Below are positions 32,044-34,508 of a stretch of DNA of 34,508 nucleotides, one piece after another; within the stretch, counting starts at the first letter, position 1, and each line of letters begins with the position of its first letter. A model generated the notes under the pieces. It made no database searches. It was not told where the DNA came from and was given only the letters and a program-made list of their open reading frames with translations. The DNA comes from Desulfobacca sp. (GTDB lineage Bacteria > Desulfobacterota > Desulfobaccia > Desulfobaccales > Desulfobaccaceae): the NCBI GenBank assembly GCA_028695935.1, contig JAQVHY010000018.1, positions 1-34,508 of the forward strand, read 5' to 3'. The translations under genes and the position numbers were made by a program.

Positions 32044-34392
32044 CTAGAGGCAAAATTTTTCGGTTTCCCGGTCTCCACCCCTCATAACCTGTCCCGGATC
32101 GGTCGGTTCCGGAGAATTCAGGGGCAAATTCATGATGAAGGTGGTTCCGCCCCCGGGCGTGCTAGCTACCTCGATTGTGCCGCCATGACGCTGAATGACC
32201 CCATAGACGATCGCCAGACCTAGCCCGGTGCCTTTACCCGGCGGCTTGGTGGTAAAAAACGGATCAAAAATCTTGTCTTTGATATGGGCGGGAATGCCAC
32301 TGCCGGTATCCGTGAAACTCAGGATTACCCCATCTCGGCTACTATTTGCCTGGCTGGTAATGGTAATCCGCCCCAGGCCACCCATGGCGTCCACCGCATT
32401 CAGCAACAGGTTGGTAAAGACCTGATGCAATTGACCGGGATCCCCGATGATCTGAGGAAGTTCAGGATCCAACTGCTGGACAATTTTGACATTATGAAAT
32501 ACGGCCTGGTGTTTCACCAGCTCCACGCAGCGCTGGATGATGCTGTTGGGATCAAACAGGGTTCTTTCTCCCAGAGATTGGCGGCTGAATTCCAGCAGGC
32601 GGGTGACGATTTTCTGGCAACGCAGAGTCTGATTGATAATCTCCTCAACATTCGGACGCCCCGGCGCCGATTCGGCCATCTGCCGGAGCAATAATTCGGC
32701 GTAGATCAGAATGCCAGCCAGGGGATTATTGATCTCATGGGCCACCCCGGCGGCCAGTCGTCCCAGGGAGGCAATCTTTTCGGCCTGTATGAGCTGGGAC
32801 CGAGTCTTTTCTAATTCCTGCCGCATGCGCAGACTATCGCGCAGGTCGGAGAAAATGCCGACGCTGCCCACCTCGCGGCCCCGGTCCCGGATAATCGCGG
32901 CCGAAAAGTTGACCGGCACTTCCTCGCCATCCTTGGCCCGAAAGGTCATGCGGGTAGTTTGCAGTTTATCCGGAGGGCCGAATTTATCGCTGCGCATCCG
33001 ACGCATCATTTCGGTGGCCAATTTTTTGGGGTAAAATCGGTGCAGCACCTCGGGATGGCCGACGACCTCGGTGGCTTGATAACCCAGGATGCGCTCGGCT
33101 CCTTCATTAAAGATCAGCGGCACCCCCTTACTGTCCAATACCACAATGCCATCTACCGAACATTGGATGATGTCCTGCAAAAATTTATTGGTCTTATGCA
33201 GTTCGCGCTTGATGCGGATGGAATCGCTCAGGTCCCGGAGGTAGATATAGGTAAGGATATTTTTGCCGATCTGAGAGACCGCCATCGAGGTCTCCAAGAT
33301 ACGGCCCCGGCCGCGCAGGGTATGGGGATCGTCCAGCGAACTACAAAACTGCGCCTCCCGGCGAATATGCTTATCCACCATTGAGGTCAATTGCCGGGCG
33401 ATTTTACTATGCAAAGGGCCGAGCACTTTTCCCAGTTTATCGCCGATCAATTCATTCTTAGGACGTTTGACCAATTCTGCGGCCTTGGAGTTGGCAAACA
33501 AGATCTGCTGTTTCTCATCCACCATCAGGATGCCTTCTTTGGTCAGCTCGGTAAGCATCAGTACCTTTTTTTCGGCTTCGACCAAGGCGGTGATATCGCG
33601 GAAGGCCTCAAAGCCACCGATTACCCGCCCGCCCGGATCCGTGATGATGGAGGCTGACACCACTACCGGGATTTCCCGCCCCTGGCGATCCCGGACCACT
33701 TGCCGCAACCCCGAGATCGGTATCTTGCGTTGCATGGACTGCTTCAGCACACAGCCTTCGGTGTTACAGAGGCAGGTATTAAGGATACTGCCGCACTTCA
33801 TCCGGCCGACGACCTCTTCCCGACGGTAACCGGTGAGTTTCTCCAAAGGTTCATTAATATAAGTGATGATCAGTTCCGGATTGACCGTAAAGAAGGGGGT
33901 GGGGAAGTACTCGAGGATACTGGATAAAGTGGCCGTCTGGAGCTGGGCCGCAGGATGGGCCAACAGATCCGCCTGTAAATCGCGCAGCACAATAAAACAA
34001 CCCGCCGGCTGGTCCCCGGGGCTGCGCACCGGCGTGGCGGTGATGGTCAGAGGAACGTCTTTCCCCTCTGGCAACTTTAACGAAATGGGCACCCGATTTA
34101 AGCTTTCGCCTTTCTGTAGGCAACGCGCCACCCAGTCATAATCCTCCCAACTGATCTGTACCTGGGAGGCCAGCGTGCAGATCGGACAGGCGTCCCCCAA
34201 GCGCAGTCGGCCCCCAAAAAGCTTTTCGGCCTGGCAATTCATAAACACCACCCGGCGGCTCTGGTTGGTGACCAATACCGGATCGGGAAAATCCACCAGC
34301 AGCGGTGAGAACCACTCCGGCGGCATTTCTTTGTTGGGCAAATCCTTACGAACCTGGGGTCCGGCGGGAGTATGGCCAGGGCCGTTAGTCAT
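32044..34392 (-). CDS. Soluble multi-PAS sensor histidine kinase with cysteine motifs
   Basis: A 782-residue cytoplasmic kinase without membrane segments. About four PAS domains precede the catalytic core. The first (about 25-135) contains CPIC, and the second (about 155-275) contains a cluster of four cysteines in the pattern C-x6-C-x-C-x4-C ([15 protein letters not shown]). Two further PAS-like domains follow ([20 protein letters not shown] and [17 protein letters not shown]). The core has [12 protein letters not shown] (phospho-His), [20 protein letters not shown] and [14 protein letters not shown] at 34392 has AGGA seven bases upstream; a TTG at 34449 with a GAGG is the alternative, adding 19 residues. 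The cysteine patterns suggest redox or metal sensing, which would suit control of the redox genes downstream, but this is inference. Confidence 0.9.
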   Translation of the reverse strand: MTNGPGHTPAGPQVRKDLPNKEMPPEWFSPLLVDFPDPVLVTNQSRRVVFMNCQAEKLFGGRLRLGDACPICTLASQVQISWEDYDWVARCLQKGESLNRVPISLKLPEGKDVPLTITATPVRSPGDQPAGCFIVLRDLQADLLAHPAAQLQTATLSSILEYFPTPFFTVNPELIITYINEPLEKLTGYRREEVVGRMKCGSILNTCLCNTEGCVLKQSMQRKIPISGLRQVVRDRQGREIPVVVSASIITDPGGRVIGGFEAFRDITALVEAEKKVLMLTELTKEGILMVDEKQQILFANSKAAELVKRPKNELIGDKLGKVLGPLHSKIARQLTSMVDKHIRREAQFCSSLDDPHTLRGRGRILETSMAVSQIGKNILTYIYLRDLSDSIRIKRELHKTNKFLQDIIQCSVDGIVVLDSKGVPLIFNEGAERILGYQATEVVGHPEVLHRFYPKKLATEMMRRMRSDKFGPPDKLQTTRMTFRAKDGEEVPVNFSAAIIRDRGREVGSVGIFSDLRDSLRMRQELEKTRSQLIQAEKIASLGRLAAGVAHEINNPLAGILIYAELLLRQMAESAPGRPNVEEIINQTLRCQKIVTRLLEFSRQSLGERTLFDPNSIIQRCVELVKHQAVFHNVKIVQQLDPELPQIIGDPGQLHQVFTNLLLNAVDAMGGLGRITITSQANSSRDGVILSFTDTGSGIPAHIKDKIFDPFFTTKPPGKGTGLGLAIVYGVIQRHGGTIEVASTPGGGTTFIMNLPLNSPEPTDPGQVMRGGDRETEKFCL

Positions 34393-34508
34393 ATCCTGAT
34401 CCTCTTCGCCCCTGAGATAGGAAGGTATATTAATCCCTTCAGTAATCAACCACCTCTCCCGCGGTTACCGATGGTCACGGGAACGGCACTGGACCGGCTG
34501 ACAACCGG

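Overview
The window looks like chromosome of an anaerobic Desulfobacterota (deltaproteobacterial) organism, probably an acetate-oxidising sulfate reducer or syntroph resembling Desulfobacca. This is inferred from gene content: Hdr/Qmo-type flavin iron-sulfur proteins joined to MetV/MetF, many NtrC-type sigma-54 regulators and an apparent selenoprotein. No taxonomic marker is present. Coding is dense and moderately GC-rich, with AT-rich patches around 4.9-5.2 kb and 10.0-10.4 kb.

Left part (1-14.6 kb): a TauE/SafE permease cut by the window edge; a lone receiver protein behind a good sigma-54 promoter, bracketed by two copies of a short inverted-repeat element; an NtrC-type regulator with its membrane histidine kinase; an integrase remnant beside tRNA-Thr(CGT); surE, miaA, a pgsA-like gene, and a livF without partners next to a frameshifted IS701-like transposase remnant; then a 1339-residue autotransporter with about a dozen 48-residue passenger repeats.

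Right part (14.6-34.4 kb), all on the minus strand: first a sensor cascade (cysteine-rich multi-PAS kinase, receiver-PAS-kinase hybrid, NtrC-type activator), then a sigma-54-type promoter at 28935-28950, then about 14 kb of tightly packed redox genes. In transcription order these are a Cys-type HdrCB fusion, hdrC, hdrB, a 1499-residue HdrA with an inserted NfnB/GltD module and a second HdrA copy, mvhD, metV, metF, a QmoA-like protein, a QmoB-like protein and a second HdrCB fusion.

The last gene has an in-frame TGA exactly where its upstream paralogue has cysteine. The frame stays open and homologous for another 199 codons, and a small hairpin with a GGU-containing loop begins about 16 nt after the TGA. 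It is best read as a selenocysteine-containing CCG-domain subunit. The cluster as a whole looks like a flavin-based bifurcating or confurcating methylene-tetrahydrofolate reductase complex (MetFV-HdrABC-MvhD) joined to a QmoAB-HdrCB module. Its MetF homologue lacks two residues known to be catalytic in E. coli MetF.
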